Shown: positions 17,474-26,306, counted from the first letter of the stretch. The stretch is 64,000 bases of DNA from Burkholderiaceae bacterium (GCA_947380285.1 CANCQD010000001.1:24380-88379), one strand, 5' to 3'. Made by a program: numbers and translations. Notes: generated by a model from the letters alone, not told the origin.

Positions 17474-17860
17474 CTAGCTTCTCAATTTTGATAAGGCTTC
17501 CTGGTCAAGACTTAGTCTAACGCCAAGTGAACCAGAGTGTTTGTTAACGGGTGATTTTCTAAGGCTGATTTCTAGGGATTGGATCTGAGAGTAGCCAGCA
17601 CAGACTGTAACAATCCTACTCATCAATCTTTCCTGAGTTTCATAATGACAATCACTAGCTAGCCTCGTAATATCTAAGACTAGAGGATCATAATCAAAGA
17701 CATGACTCATCTTATCCTCAGCAATTAGAACTAGATTCGAGTCAACCCAAAGGGTGAGATCCAGTAAATGACTATCGGGGATGATGTCACCAGTCTTGTA
17801 TGTCCCAATCTGAGTTTCAATTTTGAGGTCACGTAATTCGATAGATGCTTTGCAAGACAT
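17474..17860 (-). CDS. folB: Dihydroneopterin aldolase
   Basis: FolB-type enzyme of folate synthesis, 128 aa, converting dihydroneopterin to 6-hydroxymethyl-dihydropterin in the cytoplasm. Recognisable parts are the N-terminal ELRDLKIETQIG, the FDYDPLVLDI segment (usually DYxxV) and HYETQERLMSRI, where the usual LIET is changed to HYET. The C-terminal ISLRKSPVN keeps the family's KP-like end. It lies 10 bases after the FAD oxidoreductase gene. The divergent motif means a related pterin role cannot be excluded. Confidence 0.82.
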   Translation of the reverse strand: MSCKASIELRDLKIETQIGTYKTGDIIPDSHLLDLTLWVDSNLVLIAEDKMSHVFDYDPLVLDITRLASDCHYETQERLMSRIVTVCAGYSQIQSLEISLRKSPVNKHSGSLGVRLSLDQEALSKLRS

Positions 17861-17870
17861 AATGTGAGCC

Positions 17871-18884
17871 TTATGGATTTAATGCTGTTGCTGAAATATT
17901 TATTGCACTTGCTAATTGATAGCCACTTAACCAAGCTCCCTCAACTCTGCCGCCATTGAGCCAATCACCACATAGACTGAGTTTGCTATCTTTATTAAAA
18001 ATACATCCCATTTCTGAATGGATTGCGCCGCTTGCATAACGCCAGCGATGGATAGCCATTTCAGCATTCATGCAATCTAAACCTAGTTTCTTTGCAGACT
18101 CTAAAATAAGCTGGCTAGCCTCTTCTTTATCAAGCTCAATCCATTGCTGACTCCATTGAGGGTTGGCATGTATAGTCCAGGTTTCTTGACCGGTACGCCC
18201 GGGCTTAGAATGATTTTTAGAGATCCAGCTGATGATTTCATTATTGATGAAGGCTGCATCAAAAGGCATATTGGCGTTCTCTGAAAGCCGCACGATCACT
18301 GTCCAGCAGCCTTGCATATTTACGCTAGAGCAAAGTGCTTCAATGGAGTGATCTACTGATTTGGTAAGTGCGCGGGCCTGAGGCGCAGGAATTGCCAGTA
18401 CTAAATAATCAAAGGATTGGGCAATGTCGCCACTCTCTAAGCTATGGAGAATCCATTTCCCATGTTGTTGATAAATTTTATCGATGGTCTGATTACATTC
18501 AATCGATAACTTATCGGCTAAATATTTCCCAGGTGAGTTCATGGCAGGAACGCCTACATAACGACTATCTTTGGAGTTGCTTTCATGCCATTGATTGGCT
18601 TTATATACATTTAAGCGAGGATGCCAGGCGGCTGCTACACCCGCCTTCATCCAAGTATTTAACACCTCAATAAATAGTGGATCTCTTGCTGTGAAATATT
18701 GAGCCCCATGATCTGCAGACCACCCATCACCATTACGAGTGCTCATACGACCGCTTGGTCCGCGACTCTTTTCATATACCTGGACTTGAAAGCCCAGAGC
18801 CTGCAATCTAGTCGCGCAGCTAAGACCTGCTATACCTGCACCAATAATAGCTACAGTAAATTTTGATGTAGGATCACTCATCAC
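17871..18884 (-). CDS. NAD(P)/FAD-dependent oxidoreductase, renalase/amine-oxidase-like
   Basis: Flavoprotein, 337 aa. The dinucleotide motif is VAIIGAGIAGLSCATRL at the N-terminus, followed by the second FAD segment YEKSRGPSGRMSTR and SADHGAQYFTARD; the C-terminal FAD motif is LCGDWLNGGRVEGAWLSG. This pattern is seen in bacterial renalase/MaoA-like oxidoreductases often found beside photolyase genes. Substrate unknown. The start overlaps the end of the AlkB-like gene by 11 bases, so they are coupled. Confidence 0.87.
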   Translation of the reverse strand: MMSDPTSKFTVAIIGAGIAGLSCATRLQALGFQVQVYEKSRGPSGRMSTRNGDGWSADHGAQYFTARDPLFIEVLNTWMKAGVAAAWHPRLNVYKANQWHESNSKDSRYVGVPAMNSPGKYLADKLSIECNQTIDKIYQQHGKWILHSLESGDIAQSFDYLVLAIPAPQARALTKSVDHSIEALCSSVNMQGCWTVIVRLSENANMPFDAAFINNEIISWISKNHSKPGRTGQETWTIHANPQWSQQWIELDKEEASQLILESAKKLGLDCMNAEMAIHRWRYASGAIHSEMGCIFNKDSKLSLCGDWLNGGRVEGAWLSGYQLASAINISATALNP

Positions 18885-19503
18885 AAGTATTCATATTTCT
18901 AAATGTCAGATTAATACGTACTTCCGATACAGTTTTTGTTTTCAGCAATGCATGCTGCCAAAATTCTTGAGTGGGTGCATGCATGATCAAGGCGCTTCCA
19001 TTGTCTAAAAAAAGCGATATGGTTTTCTTATCTTTTTTGTGGCGAAAGGCAAACTTCCGCCGTGCTCCTAGGCTCAGTGAGGCGATAGGGGAGTGAGGAT
19101 TGAGTTCTTTTTCATCGTCGCTATGCCATCCCATGCCATCATTTCCGTCATGGTAGAGGTTTAGTAGGCAAGAATTAAAGCGAGTGTGTGATAGCTCCTC
19201 TATTCGGTCTTTAACTGATAAAAGCTCTGGGGTCCAGGCTTGGGGCTTCTTTTTAACTCCAGAGTAGGTGTAAGAGTGCTTTGGATCGCCAACCCAAGCT
19301 ACCTTGCGGCGTGTAGTTATCGGCTTTCCAAACATGATGAGTCGATCCGGCTCCCATGTAAGTGATGATTGAAGTTGACCCATTAATTGAGCGGAGCTTT
19401 GCTCTGTATAGACCTTGGAATAGTAGTGAGCGGATCCATTCATTGGCAATAGATTCCAAGCGCCGTCACTGAAAGGCGTGTCAAATAATGTACTTTGCAT
19501 CAT
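18874..19503 (-). CDS. AlkB-like 2-oxoglutarate/Fe(II) dioxygenase
   Basis: DNA-repair-type dioxygenase, 209 aa, resembling ALKBH2/AlkB2-like proteins. The HxD iron motif is GWHSDDE, the distal histidine lies in FWQHALLK, and the 2OG-binding arginines are in VSEVRINLTFR. PRKVAWVGD-like sequence (TTRRKVAWVGD) and the substrate lid YTYSG are typical of the group. Likely repairs alkylated bases. First gene of the four-gene minus-strand run; divergent from a small cysteine-rich gene 80 bases away. Confidence 0.9.
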   Translation of the reverse strand: MMQSTLFDTPFSDGAWNLLPMNGSAHYYSKVYTEQSSAQLMGQLQSSLTWEPDRLIMFGKPITTRRKVAWVGDPKHSYTYSGVKKKPQAWTPELLSVKDRIEELSHTRFNSCLLNLYHDGNDGMGWHSDDEKELNPHSPIASLSLGARRKFAFRHKKDKKTISLFLDNGSALIMHAPTQEFWQHALLKTKTVSEVRINLTFRNMNTCDE

Positions 19504-19583
19504 TTACCAATTTCAAGGTCAAGCGCTAGTGTCATAAAAACCCTAGAATAGTCTTAATCTCAATTTCTTGAAAAGGCGGGCTT

Positions 19584-19763
19584 ATGAAGACCCCAGACAA
19601 ACGTTGTTGCGGTTCAGGCGTATGCATTATTAATGATGCGGGTGAGTGCTGGTGTGGGCAAGTTTGGGATGGCGAAAAAATGGCTGCCCCCAGTTTAAAT
19701 TTACTAACCAAGTTAGAAAGTATTCAAGTATTGGATCCTAGCAAAGTTAAGTCGGGGTCTTAG
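19584..19763 (+). CDS. Small cysteine-rich protein (59 aa)
   Basis: ATG at 19584 preceded by AAAAGGCGGG at good spacing, 59 codons, stop TAG at 19761. Five cysteines are packed in the first half: Cys8, Cys9, Cys14, Cys22 and Cys24 (CCGSGVC and CWCGQ), a possible zinc or iron-sulfur site. I do not recognise the family. It is divergent from the AlkB-like dioxygenase gene and could be co-regulated with it. Confidence 0.7.
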   Translation: MKTPDKRCCGSGVCIINDAGECWCGQVWDGEKMAAPSLNLLTKLESIQVLDPSKVKSGS

Positions 19764-19832
19764 GCTCAGTCTTTAAGCGGTTTTCTACATAGTCTGCATT
19801 AATAAGCCCAAGAGTGGCGACACTGCTTCTAT

Positions 19833-20210
19833 TTACGATAGCCTAACCAAAAGATAGATAAAAGTAATTAGCTGAAATAGGTTGATCACAACACTTGCCC
19901 CATGCAACAGATGAAAACGACGGCTTTGCCCTTGATCTTTGGCTGCATTAATTTTTCCAGTCAAGTAAGAGAGGGTAAAGGCAAAGAGCAGGGCACAGAT
20001 CGCTAGTAAGATTTTGCTGGTTCCATCGGGTGCTGTAAAAATACAGGCGGTAGTGATTAAGCCCAGGCAGGCATAGTATTTAGGAAAAAAGTTCCGGACA
20101 TACTTGCTGGACCATTCGACTGGGAGCACCTTAAAAACAGTTGGTGCCACGACTACCGTAAAGAAAAGCATGATGCCAACCATGCCCGATAGTAGATAAC
20201 TAGTAATCAT
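19833..20210 (-). CDS. DUF4149-like four-helix membrane protein
   Basis: A 125-aa integral membrane protein with four predicted helices (residues 3-25, 46-62, 65-85, 104-124). The pattern FFTVVVAPTVFKVLP in the first helix and FRRFHLLHG-like RRFHLLHGASVVINL before the last matches DUF4149/TMEM205-like proteins. Function unknown. Last gene of a LON-domain, MpaB-like, DUF4149 operon, 18 bases after the preceding gene. Confidence 0.75.
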   Translation of the reverse strand: MITSYLLSGMVGIMLFFTVVVAPTVFKVLPVEWSSKYVRNFFPKYYACLGLITTACIFTAPDGTSKILLAICALLFAFTLSYLTGKINAAKDQGQSRRFHLLHGASVVINLFQLITFIYLLVRLS

Positions 20211-20228
20211 GATGTTTTTCTAAATAAA

Positions 20229-21089
20229 TTATCCATAAACTCTACGTAGTGAGTGTGCAGCCACCCCATCCTTAAGGGCCTCACGAATAGGTAAAGCAAT
20301 CAAATTGATGCTCTTTTTGACTGTTAAGCGTTCAAAAAAGCTGGGGGTTGGTCTATTAATAAAGGGGTAGACCCAGTCTGGAAGATTGAGATAACCAGCA
20401 CGACTAATGAGTTTTATAAAAGGCTTAGCAGCGAGCTTGCTTGGAAAGCTCTCAAGTAAGTCGAGAATACTTTTTGCGCGATCTCCAAAATAAAGCTCAG
20501 AAATATAAGCTTTGATGGACTCATTTGTGAGGTTATAAGTGCTAGGCAAATCTTTGGCACCCATTCTGTCGCCAAGGGACTTCATTTCATGAAAGTACTG
20601 ATCTTTTTCCTGCAGGCTTAATTTTTCTTTTCGATAGTCTTCGAATGCCTGCATAAAACTCCGTGTTTCAGTGAGATGAACCCAAGCCAGAAGATGGGGA
20701 TCCGTGGCTGAATAGGGATTTCCAAACTCATCAAAACCACTAATCCTAGTGTGAATTTGATTGACCTTACTAATGATCTTGTCGGCCATCTCAGTAGGGC
20801 CATAGGTAGTAGCTGCAATAAAGAATGCTGTTCTACCTAGCCTGCCTTTGAGATCCTCTCTAAAACTGGAGTGATCCCAAACCCCAGCCAATGCCTGAGG
20901 ATGAAGTGCTTGCAAAATCAACGAGCTAATTCCACCAATCATCATCGAAATAAAGTCTGCATGTACTTTCCAGGCGATAGATTCCGGGCCAAAGAGACCG
21001 CGATCACCCGGTGGCGTCAGAAAAGCGATTGGGGGCCCACTACCCCCCACCATTTCTCGAATCGTTTTACGAATAAGCTCATCAAGCAT
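20229..21089 (-). CDS. Oxygenase MpaB family protein (DUF2236)
   Basis: A 286-aa DUF2236 protein, the family of latex-clearing protein Lcp and fungal MpaB. Characteristic sequences are GPESIAWKVHAD, LILQALHPQALAGV and FREDLKGRLGRTAFFIAATTYG; the histidine in the LHP segment fits a haem ligand. No signal peptide is evident. It starts 4 bases after the LON-domain gene stop. Substrate unknown. Confidence 0.87.
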   Translation of the reverse strand: MLDELIRKTIREMVGGSGPPIAFLTPPGDRGLFGPESIAWKVHADFISMMIGGISSLILQALHPQALAGVWDHSSFREDLKGRLGRTAFFIAATTYGPTEMADKIISKVNQIHTRISGFDEFGNPYSATDPHLLAWVHLTETRSFMQAFEDYRKEKLSLQEKDQYFHEMKSLGDRMGAKDLPSTYNLTNESIKAYISELYFGDRAKSILDLLESFPSKLAAKPFIKLISRAGYLNLPDWVYPFINRPTPSFFERLTVKKSINLIALPIREALKDGVAAHSLRRVYG

Positions 21090-21093
21090 GGGT

Positions 21094-21735
21094 TTAGTGC
21101 AACTTCAGGCTTCTTAAATCATCATCTTCAATAATTTCTGTAACCAGATCCAGTCTGATTCTCGGATTGGTCTGTGCTAATAAGTGGTTTTTTTGGGCCA
21201 AGGAGATTGGCAGGAGTTCTGCAAGGCGATTAGAAACCCAACCGCAGTCATCGACTTTAAAAGGCTGCTTAAATGGAGCCTCCCCCAAAAGATCCTCGCT
21301 TTGAATCACTGAAATGATTTCATTTAATAAGTGAGCTACCTTCTGGTGCTCTTCAGGAATTGGAGTAATGGGGTCGTTTTCCAGCAGTTCTACTTCACCA
21401 ATCCATAGACCACTAGGTTCTTGTTGGCTACTAAGGAGTTTAAAGCGCTGCGTACCAAATGATTTGGTCATGTATAAGGCGGGCTGAACAGGATCAAAAT
21501 CTTCAATTTGGGCTAGAGTTCCAATTTGAGAAAAATTTAAAGATGGATCATCTTCATCATCCAGGCTTTTCATAATGCTGATAACACCAAACTCGGTTTT
21601 TTCACGTAAGCATGCCTTAATCATGTCGAGGTATCGCGCCTCAAAGATCTTGAGGGCAATCACTCCATCGGGGAAGAGTACGGTTCCCAGTGGAAATAGC
21701 GGTATTTTTCGGAGAGAAAGGTCAGAATTAGTCAT
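21094..21735 (-). CDS. LON peptidase substrate-binding domain protein
   Basis: A 213-aa protein consisting only of the LON N-terminal (substrate-binding) domain: LRKIPLFPLGTVLFPDGVIALKIFEARYLDMI and EFGVISI are the family signature. It lacks the AAA+ and protease parts of Lon, so it is not a protease by itself; it may bind unfolded proteins. First gene of the three-gene minus-strand operon. Confidence 0.88.
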   Translation of the reverse strand: MTNSDLSLRKIPLFPLGTVLFPDGVIALKIFEARYLDMIKACLREKTEFGVISIMKSLDDEDDPSLNFSQIGTLAQIEDFDPVQPALYMTKSFGTQRFKLLSSQQEPSGLWIGEVELLENDPITPIPEEHQKVAHLLNEIISVIQSEDLLGEAPFKQPFKVDDCGWVSNRLAELLPISLAQKNHLLAQTNPRIRLDLVTEIIEDDDLRSLKLH

Positions 21736-21867
21736 GTATTCAATTTAATGGATTTCAATTATTTCTGCTGACGTCTATCCCACGCTAAGTGATCCTCCAC
21801 TTTTATCTGGACTCAGCAATAAAAGACGTTTCCGATTACATTCAAGGTTCACCAATAGGAGATCAAT

Positions 21868-22014
21868 ATGATCCAAAAACTTCGCATCAAGCTCGCGCGC
21901 TGGATTCTGGGGAAGTATTGCCCTTGCTATCAAATGGGTTACCACACGATGGTTGATTTTCAGCAACGAAGCGCTGATCAGTTGGCTAAAGCCCAAGAGC
22001 GCAGTAAAAATTAA
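21868..22014 (+). CDS. Small basic protein (48 aa), unknown
   Basis: ATG at 21868 with AGGAGATC 5-12 bases upstream, 48 codons, TAA at 22012. The N-terminal third is amphipathic and basic (KLRIKLARW), a CPC pair sits at residues 18-20, and the end is charged helix. It lies 27 bases before the DUF2244 gene and points the same way. Support is the strong ribosome site and position; I do not recognise it. Confidence 0.5.
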   Translation: MIQKLRIKLARWILGKYCPCYQMGYHTMVDFQQRSADQLAKAQERSKN

Positions 22015-22040
22015 TGAGCTAGCCCCTTATTTTCTTAAGT

Positions 22041-22469
22041 ATGAAACGTTGGCAAATGCGCAGAAATTGCGCCTTGACTCCCAAACAGCTTCTAAAGTTT
22101 TATATTGTGCTGGTCTGCCTTTCAGTGACCGTTGCAACAGGCTTCTTTTTGGCGGGGGTATGGGTCATTCTCATTTTTACAGCTTTAGAGCTCAGTGCGG
22201 TAACGCTAGGATTTTTAATCTACTGTAGACATGCGCTTGATTGCGAAACCATTGAAATCGATGGCAAACGTTTGATTGTGAAAAAATTTATTGGCTACAA
22301 AGAGAATGTGTATGAATTTAATACGCAATGGGCAAAAATAGAGCCGCCAGTCGATTCTTCAAAGGTATTTCATATAAGCCAATCCAACCAACGCGTGGAG
22401 ATCGGTCAGTTTTTGAGGCGTGAGCAACAAATACCTTTAATTGCCTCTGTTCGAGTTCACTTGGGATAA
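22041..22469 (+). CDS. DUF2244 membrane protein
   Basis: A 142-aa integral membrane protein with two helices near the N-terminus (about residues 19-62) and a C-terminal soluble part containing IEIDGKRLIVKK. Sequence and length fit DUF2244, a proteobacterial family of unknown function often found near cytochrome oxidase genes. Its last 33 bases overlap the convergent membrane-protein gene. Confidence 0.82.
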   Translation: MKRWQMRRNCALTPKQLLKFYIVLVCLSVTVATGFFLAGVWVILIFTALELSAVTLGFLIYCRHALDCETIEIDGKRLIVKKFIGYKENVYEFNTQWAKIEPPVDSSKVFHISQSNQRVEIGQFLRREQQIPLIASVRVHLG

Positions 22470-23006
22470 TTGGCGAGCGCTCAAGCGCCACGCCACTACG
22501 GCGCTACAAAATAATTGGATGGCCAGCAATAAGATCACTAGAGTATTTAAGATTTGGAAGTAGTTTGCAAAAGGTGAGAGCATGACTGGCATGCCATCTA
22601 CTAGCGCAGTTTCTCGTAAGTAATCCATGCGCGGTATTAGAAGAAAGCTTACTGCCGCAACTGCCATCATGAATATTAGCGCAGGAAGACGGACGTTTTT
22701 AAGTGGGGCTGAACCCCTTTTGATGAGGATGTTAGCAATACTTAAGATTGCGAATGCACACCCTAAAAAATAGTATGAAAGATGCTGTACTACTATGTGC
22801 GCTACCATACCTGCCGCTTGAGAATCATGGATTAGTGCAAAGGCTGCAAAGCAGCTTGCGATTTGAGTAATCATTCCGCCGGTCAAAATGTAGGCAAGAA
22901 AGCTCAGAAGCCGATAGGTAAGGGGGTGCTGGGGTCTAATTACTTCAACCATAAGTTGTATAGGGTTAATTAATGCGCTGCAGCACATTCTTGGAATCAG
23001 TTTCAT
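22437..23006 (-). CDS. Hypothetical four-helix membrane protein
   Basis: A 189-aa integral membrane protein with four to five helices (about residues 30-55, 68-90, 103-121, 148-170). The loop LIPRMDYLRE followed by SPFANYFQILN recalls DUF4149-like proteins but I cannot place it firmly. An internal start at 22952 (before VEVIRPQHP) is possible; neither start has a clear ribosome site. It overlaps the convergent DUF2244 gene by 33 bases. Confidence 0.6.
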   Translation of the reverse strand: MKLIPRMCCSALINPIQLMVEVIRPQHPLTYRLLSFLAYILTGGMITQIASCFAAFALIHDSQAAGMVAHIVVQHLSYYFLGCAFAILSIANILIKRGSAPLKNVRLPALIFMMAVAAVSFLLIPRMDYLRETALVDGMPVMLSPFANYFQILNTLVILLLAIQLFCSAVVAWRLSARQLSQVNSNRGN

Positions 23007-23043
23007 ACTAGCTCTAATCTAACTTTTATGCCGAAAGCCCCCC

Positions 23044-23631
23044 ATGGAAGTCACCAGAGCAGTCAGAGTAGCTCTTAATACCCTTGTCGATATTGCGAGC
23101 CACTCTGTTAATGGGCAGCTTGTCCCCGCTCCAGAGATAGCAAAAAGACAGCGTATATCGATCAGTCGTATCGAGCTGTTATTGCGTCCACTCAGAGAGT
23201 CAGGTCTTGTTGTTGCCGTTAAAGGGCGAACCGGTGGATATCAGCTTTCAAAAGATCCTAGAATTATCACTATCAAGGATATTGTTCTGGCAATGAACCA
23301 AATTAAGAAGAAAAAAGTTGAAGTATCAGATATTGCTAAAGAGTTATATCAATCGCTGGAGACTTATATGATGAGCTGTATCTCCAATGTGACCTTATCC
23401 ACCGCAATCAAAGATTACATTCCGCGTTTCAGTGAGGCACAGACTGCACCTGAGCGTAAATCTTATTTGCCAATAGAAAAGCAGAACACTATCAAGCAAG
23501 CAAGAAAGAAAAAAGGGGAAGCTCAGAAGGCTCTTAAAACGACATTTAAAAAAATAGAGGATACGCCTCGTGGCCCAAACTCCATTTTCAGCTTTGCTGA
23601 TTATTTAAATAGAGGTTCGTCCGCAAACTAA
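23044..23631 (+). CDS. Rrf2-family transcriptional regulator without the cluster cysteines
   Basis: DNA-binding protein, 195 aa, with an N-terminal Rrf2 winged helix (LNTLVDIASHS, RISISRIELLLRPLRESGLV, KGRTGGYQLSK). IscR and relatives bind an iron-sulfur cluster by three cysteines after the wing; here only Cys112 is present, so a 2Fe-2S sensor role is unlikely. Residues 140-180 form a lysine-rich tail not found in IscR. It precedes the nuclease and photolyase-type genes by 20 bases and may regulate them (inference). Confidence 0.82.
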   Translation: MEVTRAVRVALNTLVDIASHSVNGQLVPAPEIAKRQRISISRIELLLRPLRESGLVVAVKGRTGGYQLSKDPRIITIKDIVLAMNQIKKKKVEVSDIAKELYQSLETYMMSCISNVTLSTAIKDYIPRFSEAQTAPERKSYLPIEKQNTIKQARKKKGEAQKALKTTFKKIEDTPRGPNSIFSFADYLNRGSSAN

Positions 23632-23651
23632 CCAGAAATCATGTTGCTAGC

Positions 23652-25052
23652 GTGAATGACAAGCTTAACCCTTACCCAGATTTAGCTTTTGTTGATATTG
23701 AAACGACCGGTTCTCATTTTGATCGTGATCGTATTACCGAAATTGGCATTAAAACCTTAGCGGGCAATGATCTTCAGGTATGGGAAAGGTTGATTGATCC
23801 CCAAACCTATATCCCCCTTAATATTCAGAGGCTAACTGGTATATCCCCGGCAATGGTGAAAGGGCAGCCTTGTTTTTCTGAGATTGCGCAAGAATTAAAA
23901 AAAGAGCTAGAGGGAAAAATATTTATCGCTCACAACGCTCGCTTTGATTATGGTTTTATCAAGGCCTCCTTTAAGAGGATGGGTATTGACTTTAAGCCGA
24001 AAGTTTTATGCACCGTTAAGCTGTCTCGATTGTTATTTCCAGATCAGCCGCGTCATAATCTCGATACCATCATCAGTGCACATGGACTAAAAGTAAGTGC
24101 TAGGCATCGCGCATTAGGGGATGCTGACCTATTGCTTCAATTTTGGCGTGTGTGTGAGTCAAAGTTTGGCCAGGCAAAATTAAATGAAGTCATAAACCAG
24201 CTTATTGGTAATACCAGCCTTCCCTCCAATATAGATCAGAATTTAATTGATTCCATACCTGTTGGCCCGGGTTGCTATATCTTTTATGGTGACAACAAGA
24301 CCCCTCTTTATATTGGTAAAAGCATTTCCTTGCGAAGCAGGGTGATGGGGCATTTTCAGGGAGCCTTAACGCAGCGTAAAGAAATGAAGCTTTCATTACA
24401 AGTGCGTGATATTGATTGGATCGAAACTAGCGGGGAGCTGGGTGCTTTAATTTTGGAGTCAAAGTTAATAAAAGAGCGAATGCCCTCTATGAATATCAAG
24501 CTACGTAGATCTAAGGATCTATGTGCATGGAGCTTAGTCGAAGATTCTTGTGGCGTGCTTATACCTACCTTAGTTACTCACCATCATCTCGCCCCGGGTT
24601 TACAAGAAAATCTTTATGGTTTGTTTTACAGCAAGCGAGAAGCACACTCTTATTTAAAAGCCATTGCTAAAAAATTTCATCTATGCGAGGCATTGCTTGG
24701 TCTAGAGAAGCGTATTGAAGGCAAGCCCTGCTTTGGGTATCAGGTCAAACAATGTGGTGGCGCATGCCTAAATCTAACGCCTATTGTCTTGCATAACCTG
24801 CAACTAAAGACTGCGCTGGAGCTCTTTAGGGTGCAAGTGTGGCCTTATTCTGGGGCTATTGCTATTCAGGAAGGCGGCGAAATGATTGTGCTGGATAAGT
24901 GGTGCTACTTAGGGACCGCCATTAATCAAGATGAGCTCTATGAATTGGCTGAATCTGGAGACGCTGAGTTTGATCTTGATATTTATAAGATCGTTAAAAA
25001 AGCACTCTCAGGGCCCTATAAGAATCAAGTGATTCCACTCGGTATGCAATAA
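23652..25052 (+). CDS. DnaQ-like 3'-5' exonuclease fused to a GIY-YIG (UvrC-type) nuclease
   Basis: Two-domain DNA-repair nuclease, 466 aa, GTG start. Residues 10-170 form a DEDDh exonuclease: Asp15 and Glu17 (FVDIETTG), Asp99 (HNARFDYG), His152 and Asp157 (HRALGDAD). Residues 204-290 form a GIY-YIG endonuclease (GPGCYIFYGDN, PLYIGKS, LRSRV), as in UvrC and Cho. This polymerase III epsilon/UvrC-like fusion occurs in many bacteria and is thought to incise damaged DNA. The stop codon abuts the ATG of the Cry-DASH gene with no spacer, so the two are probably translated together. Confidence 0.9.
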   Translation: MNDKLNPYPDLAFVDIETTGSHFDRDRITEIGIKTLAGNDLQVWERLIDPQTYIPLNIQRLTGISPAMVKGQPCFSEIAQELKKELEGKIFIAHNARFDYGFIKASFKRMGIDFKPKVLCTVKLSRLLFPDQPRHNLDTIISAHGLKVSARHRALGDADLLLQFWRVCESKFGQAKLNEVINQLIGNTSLPSNIDQNLIDSIPVGPGCYIFYGDNKTPLYIGKSISLRSRVMGHFQGALTQRKEMKLSLQVRDIDWIETSGELGALILESKLIKERMPSMNIKLRRSKDLCAWSLVEDSCGVLIPTLVTHHHLAPGLQENLYGLFYSKREAHSYLKAIAKKFHLCEALLGLEKRIEGKPCFGYQVKQCGGACLNLTPIVLHNLQLKTALELFRVQVWPYSGAIAIQEGGEMIVLDKWCYLGTAINQDELYELAESGDAEFDLDIYKIVKKALSGPYKNQVIPLGMQ

Positions 25053-26306
25053 ATGACGACTGCAATCTATTGGTTTAGAAATGATCTCCGCCTAGAAGAT
25101 AACCCCTCCTTCATGCAGGCGTGTAAGGCAGTCGACCAGCTTCTTCCGGTCTATGTTCATCCGCCTAACCTAGAACGAGAGACTCTATGGAGATTTCCAA
25201 GAGTAGGAGAGCATCGCAAGCTATTTTTGGGCCAGTCTCTACAGGAATTACGCAGCGAGCTTCGAGACTTGGGATCCGACTTAGTTGAAGTATCTGGTGA
25301 TGTCTTAGGCATGTTTGAGAAATTCAGAGCGCAGATTAATGCAGATGTTATTTATTGTGAGCAAATTCAAGCGCCGGAAGAGTTAGAGCAAGTGGCGCTA
25401 TTAAAAAATGCTGGTTTCAAGATGAATCCAATCTGGCAATCTAGTATGTTGGATTTTCAGTCCCTACCATTTCAAATGCAGGATATGCCGGATGTATTTA
25501 CCCAATTTCGTCAGCAGATTGAAAAAAATCAATTCAGATTTGCCTATCCTGTAGATCCTCTCAAGAGTATTCCTCCATTGCCTGCTATTGAGATTTCCTC
25601 TGCTGAATCGCTCGGCAGAAATACAATATCTACTAGTGGCAAGTTTCAGGGGGGAGAGCGGAGCGCACATACTCATATCCAGCAATATTTTGAGCGCCGT
25701 CTTCCCGATACTTATAAACAAACACGCAATCAGCTGATTGGCATGGATTACTCCAGTAAATTTTCTCCATGGCTAGCGCTGGGTTGTTGTTCGGCGAGAT
25801 CCATTGCAAAACAGTTATCGGAGTATGAAATTTGCTATGGTGAAAACGATGGAACCTACTGGCTGTGGTTTGAATTACTCTGGAGAGACTACTTCCGGTT
25901 TCTGCACTTTAAGTATGGCAAAAAACTGTATTCCCCAAAAGGTTTGAGTAAGCATTTGGGCAATGAGTTTGATAGTGAGCATTTCTTAAAATGGTCGTCT
26001 GGCAATACCGGAGAATCACTAATTGATGCCGGCATGCGTGAATTGAAAAACACGGGCTACCTATCCAATCGTATGCGTCAAATCGTGGCAAGTTATTGGA
26101 TTTATGACTTGAAGGGTGATTGGCAGGCGGGTGCTGCTTGGTTTGAGTCTCAATTAATTGACTACGACGTTTATAGCAATCAAGGTAATTGGTTATATAT
26201 TGCTGGCAAAGGAACAGATCCTAGAGGGGGGAGACCTTTTAATGTGGCTAAGCAAACCCAAGAGCATGATCCTCGTGATGTATATCGCCAAATGTGGCTG
26301 ACTTAG
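25053..26306 (+). CDS. DASH-family cryptochrome/photolyase
   Basis: Blue-light flavoprotein, 417 aa. The N-terminal antenna domain starts IYWFRNDLRLEDNPSF. The FAD-binding domain has FELLWRDYFRFLHFKYG, GMRELKNTGYLSNRMRQ and SYWIYDLKGDW, and ends with YIAGKGTDPRGGRPFN, all diagnostic of Cry-DASH. These enzymes repair cyclobutane pyrimidine dimers mainly in single-stranded DNA using light. Directly joined to the DnaQ/GIY-YIG gene, it gives a light-dependent and a nuclease repair function in one unit. Confidence 0.93.
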   Translation: MTTAIYWFRNDLRLEDNPSFMQACKAVDQLLPVYVHPPNLERETLWRFPRVGEHRKLFLGQSLQELRSELRDLGSDLVEVSGDVLGMFEKFRAQINADVIYCEQIQAPEELEQVALLKNAGFKMNPIWQSSMLDFQSLPFQMQDMPDVFTQFRQQIEKNQFRFAYPVDPLKSIPPLPAIEISSAESLGRNTISTSGKFQGGERSAHTHIQQYFERRLPDTYKQTRNQLIGMDYSSKFSPWLALGCCSARSIAKQLSEYEICYGENDGTYWLWFELLWRDYFRFLHFKYGKKLYSPKGLSKHLGNEFDSEHFLKWSSGNTGESLIDAGMRELKNTGYLSNRMRQIVASYWIYDLKGDWQAGAAWFESQLIDYDVYSNQGNWLYIAGKGTDPRGGRPFNVAKQTQEHDPRDVYRQMWLT

